Assembly: GCF_014646895.1 (NCBI RefSeq)
Contig: NZ_BMOD01000022.1
Location: forward strand, 21,697 to 85,696
From: Deinococcus roseus
GTDB taxonomy: Bacteria; Deinococcota; Deinococci; Deinococcales; Deinococcaceae
DNA: 64,000 nt
Reading direction: 5' to 3'
Shown here: in pieces, positions 35,544 through 42,964 of the stretch
Numbering within the stretch: position 1 is the first letter of the stretch
Layout of the letters: every line of letters starts with the position of its first letter
Made by a program: the position numbers and the translations under genes
Notes under the pieces: generated by a model
The model's database searches: none
Seen by the model: the letters and a program-made list of their open reading frames with translations, nothing else
Told to the model about the DNA's origin: nothing

Positions 35544-35916
35544 GAAAATGCAGGCCCAGACCCACAGGCAAAAGAACCCACCAGGTTTTTTGCAGCATGT
35601 CCCAGGACAGCATCCAGCCTGTTTGCAGGGTGTAAGGTTGTGGACCCCACCAGAACAGCAGGGAAACCATCCCCACCAGAAAGACCCCCAGCAGGGCCAG
35701 CAACATGCCTTCCAGGGGGCTGCTCTTGCGTTCTCCTGAGAGGTGCCACAGACCACCCAGCAGGCCAGGCACCGCTGCTGCAGTCCAGAGGACAAGTTGC
35801 CTTGCTGAACGGGAAGCAATGAAACCAGCCTGCGTGGGAAACCACATCATGCCCAGCCAGGCAGCAAATGCACCCAGAACAGCACACAGCAATGCAAAAC
35901 GCAGTGCCTGCATCAT
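35527..35916 (-). CDS. Integral membrane protein, 129 residues
   Basis: I do not recognise a family. Four hydrophobic helices are evident, near residues 5-25 (LRFALLCAVLGAFAAWLGM), 40-58, 70-90 (LLALLGVFLVGMVSLLFWW) and 108-126. Its 3' end overlaps the convergent MocR gene by 17 bases. The start is 10 bases past the sirtuin stop, so the two are likely one operon. Confidence 0.65.
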   Translation of the reverse strand: MMQALRFALLCAVLGAFAAWLGMMWFPTQAGFIASRSARQLVLWTAAAVPGLLGGLWHLSGERKSSPLEGMLLALLGVFLVGMVSLLFWWGPQPYTLQTGWMLSWDMLQKTWWVLLPVGLGLHFLKRVL

Positions 35917-35926
35917 CGGATCAGCA

Positions 35927-36646
35927 TCATCCTTGATGGGTCAGGTTTTGCAGGGCAATCAGCTCCTGGGCAAGTTGGGGCAACCCCCGACTGGCCACCG
36001 CCTGAATGAAAGACACATTGGAAATGCGGGGCAACGTGGGCCTTCTGGGATCGATGATGTACTTGGGGGTGTCTTCGGGCAGGTAATTCAGCAGGGAAGA
36101 GGCAGGATAAACCGCCAGCGAAGTGCCCACCACAATGAAGATGTCTGCAGAACGCACCAGATGGGCCGCCCGTTTGAAGTGAGGCACCTCCTCTCCAAAC
36201 CACACGATGTGCGGTCTGAGTTGAGATCCCAGTTCGCAGGTGTCGCCCCAGTTGAGTTCCGGTCCCTCCAGCTGGTACACCAGCTCAGGATCCTGGGTGG
36301 ACCTTGCCTTGAACAGCTCCCCATGCAAATGCACCACTGAACTGGAACCCGCCTGCTCGTGCAGGTTGTCCACGTTCTGGGTGATGATGGTGACCTGATA
36401 ATGCTGCTCCAGAAGGGCCAGGGCCTGATGGCCTGCATTGGGGCTGGCCGTGATGGCCTGTTTGCGACGTTCGTTGTAGAAATCCAGCACCAGACGGGGG
36501 TGCTGGTTCCAGGCTTCAATGGAGGCCACTTCCTCGATGCGGTATTGATGCCACAACCCATTGAAATCCCGAAAGGTGGACAGTCCACTTTCAGCCGAGA
36601 TGCCAGCGCCAGAGAGTACCACAAGATGTTTGGTTCGTCTTTCCAT
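35927..36646 (-). CDS. cobB: SIR2-family NAD-dependent protein deacylase
   Basis: The 239 residues have the sirtuin signature VVLSGAGISAESGLSTFRD, TQNVDNLHEQAG, the catalytic His in VVHLHGELF, VWFGEEVP and VVGTSLAVYPA. The Tyr and Arg in DFYNERRK fit the SIRT5-type class that removes acyl groups with a carboxylate (succinyl, malonyl). The four Cys that normally bind zinc are absent: the region after the catalytic His has only one Cys (DTCELG). It therefore belongs to the zinc-less branch of bacterial sirtuins. A TACAAT box precedes the gene. Confidence 0.9.
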   Translation of the reverse strand: MERRTKHLVVLSGAGISAESGLSTFRDFNGLWHQYRIEEVASIEAWNQHPRLVLDFYNERRKQAITASPNAGHQALALLEQHYQVTIITQNVDNLHEQAGSSSVVHLHGELFKARSTQDPELVYQLEGPELNWGDTCELGSQLRPHIVWFGEEVPHFKRAAHLVRSADIFIVVGTSLAVYPASSLLNYLPEDTPKYIIDPRRPTLPRISNVSFIQAVASRGLPQLAQELIALQNLTHQG

Positions 36647-36680
36647 GAAGGTCTTTCAATTGTAACGGTTTGTGAATGTC

Positions 36681-36702
36681 AGATCATGTACAGATCGTGT
36701 AC
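36681..36702. repeat. Tandem 11-bp repeat in the cobB promoter region
   Basis: AGATCATGTAC is followed directly by AGATCGTGTAC. The 11-bp period equals one helical turn, as for response-regulator sites. It lies about 20 bp upstream of a TACAAT box (36659-36664, minus strand) of the sirtuin gene. No regulator can be named. Confidence 0.45.
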
Positions 36703-36908
36703 AGAAATTCTGGTTTTGGTCTGGACGCTGACAGTCACTCATTTCTGAAGCAACCATTTCTGCCTGTTGCTGAAAAAGCACCGTAAAATTTCGTAAATCG
36801 TGCACAACTTACGGCAGGTGTGTTCACCGATGACAGCCCTGCCTGAAGCCATCAAAATGGATCAACGGCAAAAAAACGCCAACACTGCACGAAAATACCT
36901 TCAGGCCC

Positions 36909-36914
36909 TATAAT
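36909..36914 (+). promoter_or_regulatory. -10 box of the LacI-family gene
   Basis: A perfect TATAAT about 112 bases before the ATG. The expected start near 36921 puts the palindromic operator in the early transcribed leader. The -35 region is poor. Confidence 0.55.
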
Positions 36915-36956
36915 GAAAGCAGTCACAACAAGGGCGCAAAAACGGCACAATCCCAG

Positions 36957-36980
36957 CGTAAACGTAAACGTTTTTCGCAT
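36957..36980. promoter_or_regulatory. Candidate LacI-family operator (autoregulation)
   Basis: GCGTAAACGTAAACGTTTTTCGC contains the palindrome AAACGTTT (36966-36973) with an extra upstream GTAAAC copy. CG-centred palindromes of this form are typical of LacI/GalR operators. It sits between the -10 box and the start codon of a LacI-family gene, so repression of its own gene is likely. Confidence 0.65.
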
Positions 36981-37026
36981 GCCTGCAGATGGCCACAGGT
37001 TCCCTGTACCAGAAAGGTGCACCGTC

Positions 37027-38016
37027 ATGAGCAAAATCACCATCAACGAAGTGGCCCGCATTGCTGGCGTCTCCATTGGAACGGTTTCCCGCGTGCTCAA
37101 CAACCGCGCGGACGTCAACGACCAGACCCGCAAACAGGTGCTGGAAGTGGTCCGGCAACTCGGATATGTTCCAGATGCTGGAGCCCGCAAACTGGCCAGA
37201 GGCACACGTGGCCTGATTGCCGTGGCCCCTTTTTCCAGCCATGCATCCAACAGCCCGTACTACGCCATCATCATGGACGCCATTCAGGAAGTCCTGATGC
37301 AGCACGGATACACCGCACGGGTCATCGAACCTTCCCAGGCAGATCCCAGCAAAGTGCAGGCGTTCATCTTTCCAGGTTTGCGGCTGCACGACACCCGTCT
37401 GGAACAGCTGAAAGAAAAAGGCATCCCCCACGTGGTGATCGGACGCCTGACCGAGCAGGACATCCCCTGGGTGGACATCGACAACTTCAAGGGCATGCAA
37501 AGCGCCGTGATGCACCTTGTGAAACTGGGCCACACCCGCATTGCCCACCTGACTGGAAGCCCCATCGGACAGACCACCTTTGACCGACTGGAGGCCTACC
37601 ACCAGACCCTCTCTGCCCACAACATCGAAGAAAACCCCGACCTGATTCTGGACGGTGGCTTCAGTGAACTGGGTGGATACCGCGCTGTCAGGCAGGCCCT
37701 GGAAAAAGGCATCGAATTCACAGCCATTGCCTCTGCCAGCGATGAAATGGCCGTGGGAGCCATTTATGCTCTGGAAGACGCAGGCCTCCGGGTCCCTTAC
37801 GACGTGAGCGTTACCGGCTTTGACGACCTGGAAATCGCCCAGGTGTTCAGGCCTGCCCTCACCACCGTCAAACAACCCATCCGCGAAGTGGGCCACTCCG
37901 CAGCCAAAATCCTGCTGGATTTGCTGGAAAACCGCCCTGCAGACCCCATCATGCTGCCCACCGAACTGGTGGTGCGCAGTTCCTCGGGACCTGTGAAGCG
38001 CATGGTCAAGAGGTAA
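37027..38016 (+). CDS. LacI/GalR-family transcriptional regulator
   Basis: This 329-residue protein has an N-terminal HTH (ITINEVARIAGVSIGTVSRVLNN) with hinge helix (GARKLARG) and a periplasmic-binding-protein-like ligand domain, ending in the usual SVTGFDDLEIAQVFRPALTTV. The ligand is probably a sugar or nucleoside. ATG 37027 is chosen because it begins the HTH directly; frames open to 36913 would run through the operator and -10 box. No transporter or sugar operon adjoins it, so the regulon lies elsewhere. Confidence 0.93.
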   Translation: MSKITINEVARIAGVSIGTVSRVLNNRADVNDQTRKQVLEVVRQLGYVPDAGARKLARGTRGLIAVAPFSSHASNSPYYAIIMDAIQEVLMQHGYTARVIEPSQADPSKVQAFIFPGLRLHDTRLEQLKEKGIPHVVIGRLTEQDIPWVDIDNFKGMQSAVMHLVKLGHTRIAHLTGSPIGQTTFDRLEAYHQTLSAHNIEENPDLILDGGFSELGGYRAVRQALEKGIEFTAIASASDEMAVGAIYALEDAGLRVPYDVSVTGFDDLEIAQVFRPALTTVKQPIREVGHSAAKILLDLLENRPADPIMLPTELVVRSSSGPVKRMVKR

Positions 38017-38108
38017 AGATGGGCCTGCGGCCTGCCGAGGGCCGAGAGCCCAGGGCTGAGGGCTGACAAGGGAAAAGTTCACAGCAGAATTTTGTCCAGC
38101 ACCAGAAA

Positions 38109-38137
38109 AATCCTTGTCAAAGTGGCAAGGACTTTTT
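38109..38137 (+). terminator. Terminator of the LacI-family gene
   Basis: TCCTTG-TCAAAGTGG-CAAGGA is followed by CTTTTTATT. A short stem but a good T-tract, also positioned to serve the convergent gene. Confidence 0.6.
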
Positions 38138-38735
38138 ATTCATCCTCAAAATCATTTTCTGGACGTGCAGGACCATAAGCAACCGAAGAGGCCTCAAGCT
38201 CACCCTGGTCGTCCATGTGTTTCATGGCTGTCCAGATGGTGTCTTCGGAAAGCTCTGAGAACATCACCAGATGGGGAATGTTGAAGGCCATGAATCCCTT
38301 GCCGCTCTTTGTGGTCAGGGAGGAACCAAAAAACTGCAGAACTGTCCATTGAAAACCCTCATGCTCTTTGTCTTTGGGCTGAACCCCCTGAGTGATGTAA
38401 CGCTGAAAATACGAGGGGGTGGCACAGATGCACCAGCGCTGGGTGCCATCAGAGAAATTCAGGGTCACTTCGATGGAATCGCATTCTGGATCATGAATGG
38501 GATCGTCCAGAAGAATGCTTTCCAGCAAAACAACCTCTCCACCAGAGAGGTCAAAGTACCATGTTGAATACCAGCGATGACGGGTGTTGTCGCCCTGAAT
38601 GCGAATCTGATTTTTTTCTGGCTTGCTTTTTACAACCTGATATTTTTTCCCTTTGGTTAAAGCCTGAGAATAATTGCCAACTTGTAAACACGTCACCCAT
38701 TTCCCCACCAAATCTTCTCCAGCAGATTCATCCAT
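38136..38735 (-). CDS. Hypothetical protein, 199 residues
   Basis: I recognise no family with certainty. The N-terminal 70 residues form a small beta-rich domain (WVTCLQVGNYSQALTKGKKYQVV) that could be an SH3-like barrel; a second region starts near residue 85 (IEVTLNFSDGTQRWCICATPSYF). The C-terminus is acidic (ENDFEDE). There is no signal peptide. It lies between the LacI gene and the end of the lysine operon, separated from the latter by an inverted-repeat element, so it is not part of that operon. Confidence 0.65.
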   Translation of the reverse strand: MDESAGEDLVGKWVTCLQVGNYSQALTKGKKYQVVKSKPEKNQIRIQGDNTRHRWYSTWYFDLSGGEVVLLESILLDDPIHDPECDSIEVTLNFSDGTQRWCICATPSYFQRYITQGVQPKDKEHEGFQWTVLQFFGSSLTTKSGKGFMAFNIPHLVMFSELSEDTIWTAMKHMDDQGELEASSVAYGPARPENDFEDE

Positions 38736-38853
38736 CCCGCAAATCTACCAGAGAAAAAGCATCCTTGCGATTGCAAACGTGCTTAACTGATGTGGCTGAT
38801 TTTGGTTTTGGAGCTGGAAACCAAGATCCTCCTGTGCCCCGCTGCGCTTGGCA

Positions 38854-38919
38854 CTGTCCCCCTTAACGAAGGGGGATTGGTGTAGGACGAGAAAAATCCC
38901 CCTTCGTTAAGGGGGACAG
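38854..38919. repeat. Long perfect inverted repeat (MITE/REP-like) at the end of the lysine operon
   Basis: CTGTCCCCCTTAACGAAGG plus GGGATT (38854-38878) and its exact complement (38895-38919) form 25-bp perfect arms around a 16-bp spacer. The flank GCCTTGAGCG...GCGAAAGGCAGGGGGATCT continues a block also found at 22541. It lies between the lysY stop and the next gene, is non-coding, and may end the lysine operon transcript. Confidence 0.75.
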
Positions 38920-38963
38920 CCTTGAGCGAATGCGAAAGGCAGGGGGATCTGGCCGAAGCAAAT

Positions 38964-40001
38964 TTAAGGATGCAGCCCCGCAAACTCCAGCCCCAGCGTT
39001 TCCTCCCAGCCCTGGGCAATGTTCAGGGACTGGATGGCATGACCTGCGGTGCCTTTCACCAGGTTGTCGATGGCGCTCATGACCACCACGCGGCCCGACT
39101 CCTGGTCCACCTCGAAGCCGATGTCGCAGTAGTTGGTGCCAGACACCAGCTTGGGATCGGGGTAACGGTGGATGCCCTTGCGCACCTTCACAATGCGGAT
39201 GAAGGGCTCGCTGCCGTACACTTCACGGAAAGCGCCCCACACGTCACGTTCGCTGTAACCATCGGGAATCCACAACTGGGCGGTGGTCAGGATGCCACGC
39301 ACGTGAGGACCAGCAATGGCGGTCAGGTGGATGGGGAAGTTGCCGGGAAGCTCCTGGTGCAGCTCGGCGTAGTGGCGGTGCCCGGTGGCGGCGTACACGC
39401 GGTAGCTGTTGTCCCGCTCGGGGTGATGGCTGGCAGCGCTGGCGCTGGCCCCTGCAGCGCTGGAACCCACCAGACCCGTCACGATGATGTCTTTGGGCTG
39501 GGGCACGCCCAGTTTCAGCAGGGGATAAAGGGCCAGAATGGCACTGGTGGCAAAGCAACCCGCGCAAGCAATGCGTTTTGCACCCTTCAGTTCTTCGCGG
39601 TGGAGTTCAGGGTTGCCGTAAACCCACTGGTCCACCAGTTCAGGGGCGGGGTGGTCCTCGTTGTAGTACTTCTTGTAGAGGTCCAGGTCCTTGATGCGAA
39701 AATCTGCAGACAGGTCAATGATGGTGTCTGCCAGACCGGCAAACTGGCTGAAACGCTTGGCGGCATTACCGTGGGGCAAGGCCAGCACCAGAACATCCAC
39801 AGGTTCCAGATCGGCCATGCGGCGGAATTTCAAATTGGTGCGTCCACGCAGATTGGGGTGCACGAAGGTGATGGGATCCCCAGCGTTGCGCTCACTGGTG
39901 ACCTGGGTGATTTCAAGGTTCGGGTGGTTCAGGGCCAGACGCAGGAACTCGCCCCCTGCGTAACCGGACCCGCCGACAATTCCAACTTTCAGTTTGCTCA
40001 T
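38964..40001 (-). CDS. lysY: [LysW]-aminoadipyl-phosphate reductase (ArgC-like)
   Basis: LysY reduces LysW-bound aminoadipyl phosphate to the semialdehyde using NADPH. The 345 residues show the Rossmann motif VGIVGGSGYAGGEFLRLAL, the catalytic Cys in CAGCFATSAILALYPL near residue 150, and GTAGHAIQSLNIAQGW at the C-terminus. It is homologous to ArgC; position as last gene of the lysW operon supports the lysine role, though dual use in arginine synthesis is possible. It begins 25 bases after the preceding 195-residue ORF. Confidence 0.9.
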   Translation of the reverse strand: MSKLKVGIVGGSGYAGGEFLRLALNHPNLEITQVTSERNAGDPITFVHPNLRGRTNLKFRRMADLEPVDVLVLALPHGNAAKRFSQFAGLADTIIDLSADFRIKDLDLYKKYYNEDHPAPELVDQWVYGNPELHREELKGAKRIACAGCFATSAILALYPLLKLGVPQPKDIIVTGLVGSSAAGASASAASHHPERDNSYRVYAATGHRHYAELHQELPGNFPIHLTAIAGPHVRGILTTAQLWIPDGYSERDVWGAFREVYGSEPFIRIVKVRKGIHRYPDPKLVSGTNYCDIGFEVDQESGRVVVMSAIDNLVKGTAGHAIQSLNIAQGWEETLGLEFAGLHP

Positions 40002-40026
40002 TTTTTGCTCCTTGGAGTGCAGTTCT

Positions 40027-40614
40027 TCATTGTGAAACGTCAGAAAGACGTTTTTGTTTTCGTGTTTGTGGTGGTGCTGTGCTTGAAGTCCACTCCATTC
40101 CAGAGAGGATGTCTTCTCTGAAATCTGGATCGGTCATCAGCAGATAAACGTCTGAACTGTGCACTTTTCGCATGGGGGTTGCTCTGGCCACCGCCAGTTC
40201 ACGTTTGCTGATGGTAATGAGTTGCTCCACAATCTGGTTTTGATGGTCCCTGAACAGGGGCATGGGGTAAAACATCATTCTGGGAGGGCAGTCAGGCAGG
40301 TCATGGTTCCTCTGTGCAAAAGCCCATTTGCTGGGCCGGGCCAGCACCTCCCAGTCCTGAATGAAATCCAGCCCTGCATGCAGGGTCTGGACCCCATAAA
40401 GACCAGACTTTTTGACCATCCTGCAGATGTAGCGGTTGTTGATGGTGAAAGGCAAAGAAAAAGAGTTTCCTGACACTGGATTGACATGAAACCTGGGATC
40501 GCTGTTTTCAAGCTCCAGTCTGTTCAGCAGTTCCCCGACAAAATCCAGGTACAGCTCCAGATCCTCTCTGGAGGAAAACAGGCGCATGTTTTTGATCAGT
40601 CTCGGGTCCAGCAT
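40027..40614 (-). CDS. Unassigned protein in the lysine operon, 195 residues
   Basis: I recognise no family. It begins LDPRLIKNMRLFSSREDLELY and has a mixed alpha/beta composition with aromatic-rich segments (NRYICRMVKKSGLYGV, MMFYPMPLF). There is no signal peptide. The C-terminal 20 residues are Ser/Thr/Gln-rich and probably disordered. A GTG at 40644 is possible but lies inside a hairpin, so the ATG at 40614 is preferred. Sitting between lysX and lysY, it is transcribed with them, but its role in the pathway is unknown. Confidence 0.6.
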   Translation of the reverse strand: MLDPRLIKNMRLFSSREDLELYLDFVGELLNRLELENSDPRFHVNPVSGNSFSLPFTINNRYICRMVKKSGLYGVQTLHAGLDFIQDWEVLARPSKWAFAQRNHDLPDCPPRMMFYPMPLFRDHQNQIVEQLITISKRELAVARATPMRKVHSSDVYLLMTDPDFREDILSGMEWTSSTAPPQTRKQKRLSDVSQ

Positions 40615-40633
40615 GGGGGCCGTCCTTTGGAGA

Positions 40634-40653
40634 GGGCGCAGCACGCTGCGCCC
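40634..40653. repeat. GC-rich hairpin between lysX and the 195-residue ORF
   Basis: GGGCGCAGC-AC-GCTGCGCCC is a near-perfect palindrome (9-bp arms) inside the operon, without a T-tract. It may be an mRNA-processing or 3'-stabilising structure or a small dispersed repeat. Confidence 0.55.
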
Positions 40654-40664
40654 CTACATTGTCC

Positions 40665-41507
40665 TTACTTGGTGTACTGCAGCGTGTATTCGGCCATCAG
40701 TCTGGGGATGTTCACGCCAGTGGTGGACACGCTGTTCTTGAATTCCATGGTGTGGTTGATCTCGATGACCAGCAGGCCACGTTCGGGATCTTCCACGAGG
40801 TCAATGGCGACGATTTCGCCCTCAACGGCTTTGGCAGCACGCACGGCCAGATCGTTCAGCTCGGGGGTGACTTCGCATTTGGAGGCCTTGCCACCACGGG
40901 CGGTGTTGGTGATCCAGTGTTCGCTGGAGCGGTAGATGGCCCCGATGCACTGGTCGCCAATCACGAAGGCGCGGATGTCACGTTCGGGCTTCTTGACCAG
41001 TTCCTGGATGTAGAAAATCTGGTGCTGGTAGCCTCCAAGCACTTCCTTGTGCTCAATGATGGCCTCTGCAGCGTCCCGGTCGTTGATCTTGGAGACCATG
41101 CGGCCCCAGCTTCCCACGGTGGGTTTCATCACCACGGGGTAGCCGAATTCCTCGATGAGTTCCAGGGCGCTCTCTGCAGTGAAAGCCACTCCAGTTCTGG
41201 GGGTGGGGATGCCTGCAGCGGCCAGACGTGCGTTGGTGGCGAGTTTGTCGCCGCACATTTCGATCACGTGGCTGGGATTGACCACCTTCACCCCGAAGCC
41301 TTCCAGGGCACGGGTGATGGCGTGGCCTCTGGACTGGCTCACACAGCGTTCAATGGCGGCTTTCCAGGGCACCTGTCCTTCACCGAAAGTGAGTTTCAAC
41401 TGGGGTGCGTACACCTTGTCGTACTCTATGCCCAGTTCATCCAGGGCATCAAAAAGCATTTTCTCGTCGGGGCGCACACGGTCGTAGATGATTGCGAAAT
41501 CGGCCAT
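40665..41507 (-). CDS. lysX: [LysW]-alpha-aminoadipate ligase
   Basis: LysX uses ATP to join the amino group of alpha-aminoadipate to the C-terminal Glu side chain of LysW. The 280 residues form a RimK-type ATP-grasp domain: VVMKPTVGSWGRMVS, IQELVKKPERDIRAFVIG, and the metal-binding VIEINHTMEFKNS. The segment WITNTARGG (N-T-A-R-G-G) is typical of LysX/ArgX proteins and links to substrate choice. It follows the two lysW genes after a terminator-like hairpin, giving a direct functional context. Confidence 0.95.
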   Translation of the reverse strand: MADFAIIYDRVRPDEKMLFDALDELGIEYDKVYAPQLKLTFGEGQVPWKAAIERCVSQSRGHAITRALEGFGVKVVNPSHVIEMCGDKLATNARLAAAGIPTPRTGVAFTAESALELIEEFGYPVVMKPTVGSWGRMVSKINDRDAAEAIIEHKEVLGGYQHQIFYIQELVKKPERDIRAFVIGDQCIGAIYRSSEHWITNTARGGKASKCEVTPELNDLAVRAAKAVEGEIVAIDLVEDPERGLLVIEINHTMEFKNSVSTTGVNIPRLMAEYTLQYTK

Positions 41508-41547
41508 TTTTTCCTCTCAAAACTGGGCTTTGGGTTCAGCATTCAGA

Positions 41548-41579
41548 ACAAAACCCCGAAGTCTTGTTGCGCCTCGGGG
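41548..41579 (-). terminator. Attenuator-like terminator between the lysW genes and lysX
   Basis: On the minus strand CCCCGA, a 14-nt loop and TCGGGG are followed by TTTTGTT. It lies in the 136-base gap after the second lysW-like gene. Partial read-through would leave more carrier mRNA than ligase mRNA (inference). Confidence 0.6.
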
Positions 41580-41643
41580 GAAGTGGACAGGATGTTCTTC
41601 TGTGTGAAGCGTCTTGTGATCTGCTGGTGATCTGCAGCCTGAT

Positions 41644-41808
41644 TTATTCTCCGAAGTCTTCTTCAATCTGGGGCGCAACTGCAAGTTTAGGCGGATTGAT
41701 GTGGGTCACTTCCAGCTCTAAAGCGCAGTCGCTACACGTGATGAGTTCTCCGGTTTCAAAACCATTCAGATCGAGAACACTTCCACAATCGGGGCACTCT
41801 GCATTCAT
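41644..41808 (-). CDS. Second LysW-like amino-group carrier protein (54 residues)
   Basis: This 54-residue acidic protein starts MNAECPDCGSVLDLNG and ends IEEDFGE. It has the LysW zinc ribbon (CPDC near residues 5-8 and CSDC at 25-28) and the E-L-x-V-T strand. The C-terminus is EEDFGE where true LysW has EDWGE: the terminal Glu that accepts aminoadipate is kept, Trp becomes Phe. AAGGAG lies 9 bases before the ATG. It could be a second carrier with a different partner or a diverged copy. Confidence 0.82.
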   Translation of the reverse strand: MNAECPDCGSVLDLNGFETGELITCSDCALELEVTHINPPKLAVAPQIEEDFGE

Positions 41809-41953
41809 CAGGATCAGCTCCTTACCCTCAGGTGCTTTTATTTTGCCCCAGGGTGGTCTGATGTGAAAGATCCATTTTCATTTGATGGATAGGGCCAATT
41901 TGCAAGGGTTCACAAAAAGGTTCACACCAGACCATGAATGCAGCAGGTGGGTC

Positions 41954-42127
41954 TTACTCGCCCCAGTCTTCGGCTTCCTGGGGAGCAAGGCTGAGGGTGG
42001 CGGGATCGAGGCTGGTCACTTCCAGTTCGGCTCCGCACTCGTCACAGACGACCAGTTCGCCAAGTTCGGGGCTGTTCAGTTCGATGCTTGCGCCGCATTC
42101 GGGGCACTCAAAGTTGGTTGCTGCCAT
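41954..42127 (-). CDS. lysW: LysW amino-group carrier protein
   Basis: LysW is the acidic carrier whose C-terminal Glu is ligated to alpha-aminoadipate, which then stays attached through phosphorylation, reduction and transamination. The 57 residues contain a zinc ribbon (CPECG near residue 8 and CDECG near residue 28), the strand AELEVTSLDPATLSLAP and the canonical C-terminus EDWGE. AAGGAG lies 7 bases before the ATG. It is followed by a second lysW-like gene and lysX on the same strand. Confidence 0.95.
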   Translation of the reverse strand: MAATNFECPECGASIELNSPELGELVVCDECGAELEVTSLDPATLSLAPQEAEDWGE

Positions 42128-42170
42128 GTTTTCACTCCTTTATGCCCACACAGGGCCTGAGAACGCTCTT

Positions 42171-42458
42171 TTACTCATCCCACTCTAGTGCAAACCTGTA
42201 CTGACAGTGGGGACATTGGGCTAGGCTTTTGTTCAGCATCTCGTCGGTCAATTCGAATTCCCCGCTGCATTTGGGGCAGGTGGTCATCCAGACGTGACGG
42301 TGCAGTTCCAGACCATCATCGGTCTTCACGATTTCCAGGTCGGTGTGACAGCAGTCGCAGGTGATGATGTCCCCGTCCTGAAATTCCTTCAGGTCTTGAT
42401 CGGTGAACAGGAGTTCTTCGCCACAGGCTTCGCAGTAAGCTTGATGCATCCCGTTCAT
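42171..42458 (-). CDS. Double zinc-ribbon protein related to LysW
   Basis: These 95 residues contain two CxxC...CxxC ribbons. The N-terminal half (CEACGEELLF...GDIITCDCCHTDLEIV) resembles the LysW ribbon without the tail. The C-terminal half is CPKCSGEFELTDEMLNKSLAQCPHC. The protein ends in ALEWDE, which recalls the EDWGE end of LysW but is not identical. It may be a carrier-like or adaptor protein for the LysW enzymes; no such role is established. It starts 8 bases after the hacB stop. Confidence 0.75.
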   Translation of the reverse strand: MNGMHQAYCEACGEELLFTDQDLKEFQDGDIITCDCCHTDLEIVKTDDGLELHRHVWMTTCPKCSGEFELTDEMLNKSLAQCPHCQYRFALEWDE

Positions 42459-42466
42459 CTTAACCC

Positions 42467-42964
42467 TTATTCTTCGCCGGGGAACTTCTGGTACTTGCGG
42501 TAGTACGCCAGAATGCTGCCCTCTTTCAGGGCTTCGGTCAGGAAAGCGGGCGGTGGGGGCAACTGGAACACTTCACCGTTGCGGGTGAGCACTCCGGTGG
42601 CCAGATCCAGGGTCACTTCGTCGCCGTCTTGCAGGGCATCCGCAATCTCAGGGGCCTCGAAGGCAGGAATCCCCAGATTCAGCAGGTTGCGGTAGTGAAT
42701 GCGAGCAAAGCTGTGCGCAATGATCCCACCAATCTGCAGTTTCTTGAGGGCCATGGGAGCATACTCACGGCTGGACCCCAGACCCCAGTTGCGGCCTCCG
42801 ACCAGCAGGTCACCGGGCTTCACCTGTCCGGCAAACTCGGGACGGAAGTGTGAGAAGGCGTACTTGTGAAAGACATCCTCTCCGACCATGAAAGGGGCAT
42901 ACTTTCCGGGCAGGATGTCGTCGGTGTTGATGGAATCTCCAAATTTCCAGATTCTGGACATCAT
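42467..42964 (-). CDS. hacB: Homoaconitase / 3-isopropylmalate dehydratase-type small subunit
   Basis: The small (swivel) subunit partners the [4Fe-4S] large subunit HacA to isomerise homocitrate via cis-homoaconitate. The 165 residues carry the LeuD-like pattern GDSINTDDILPGKYA, LVGGRNWGLGSSREYAPMALKK and IHYRNLLNLGIPA. The S-S-R-E-Y-A-P loop sets substrate binding, and its sequence plus the operon supports homoaconitase (LysU) rather than leucine synthesis. Its ATG directly follows the stop codon of the preceding zinc-ribbon gene (TAAATG). Confidence 0.9.
   Translation of the reverse strand: MMSRIWKFGDSINTDDILPGKYAPFMVGEDVFHKYAFSHFRPEFAGQVKPGDLLVGGRNWGLGSSREYAPMALKKLQIGGIIAHSFARIHYRNLLNLGIPAFEAPEIADALQDGDEVTLDLATGVLTRNGEVFQLPPPPAFLTEALKEGSILAYYRKYQKFPGEE

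Noticed and set aside
34305..35819. 504-codon minus-strand frame opposite the MocR gene
   Set aside because: Antisense to a clear MocR regulator; Cys/Trp-rich start and no domain.
38854..38919. Possible CRISPR unit
   Set aside because: It is a single inverted repeat with one spacer-like loop, not a direct-repeat array, and no cas genes are present.
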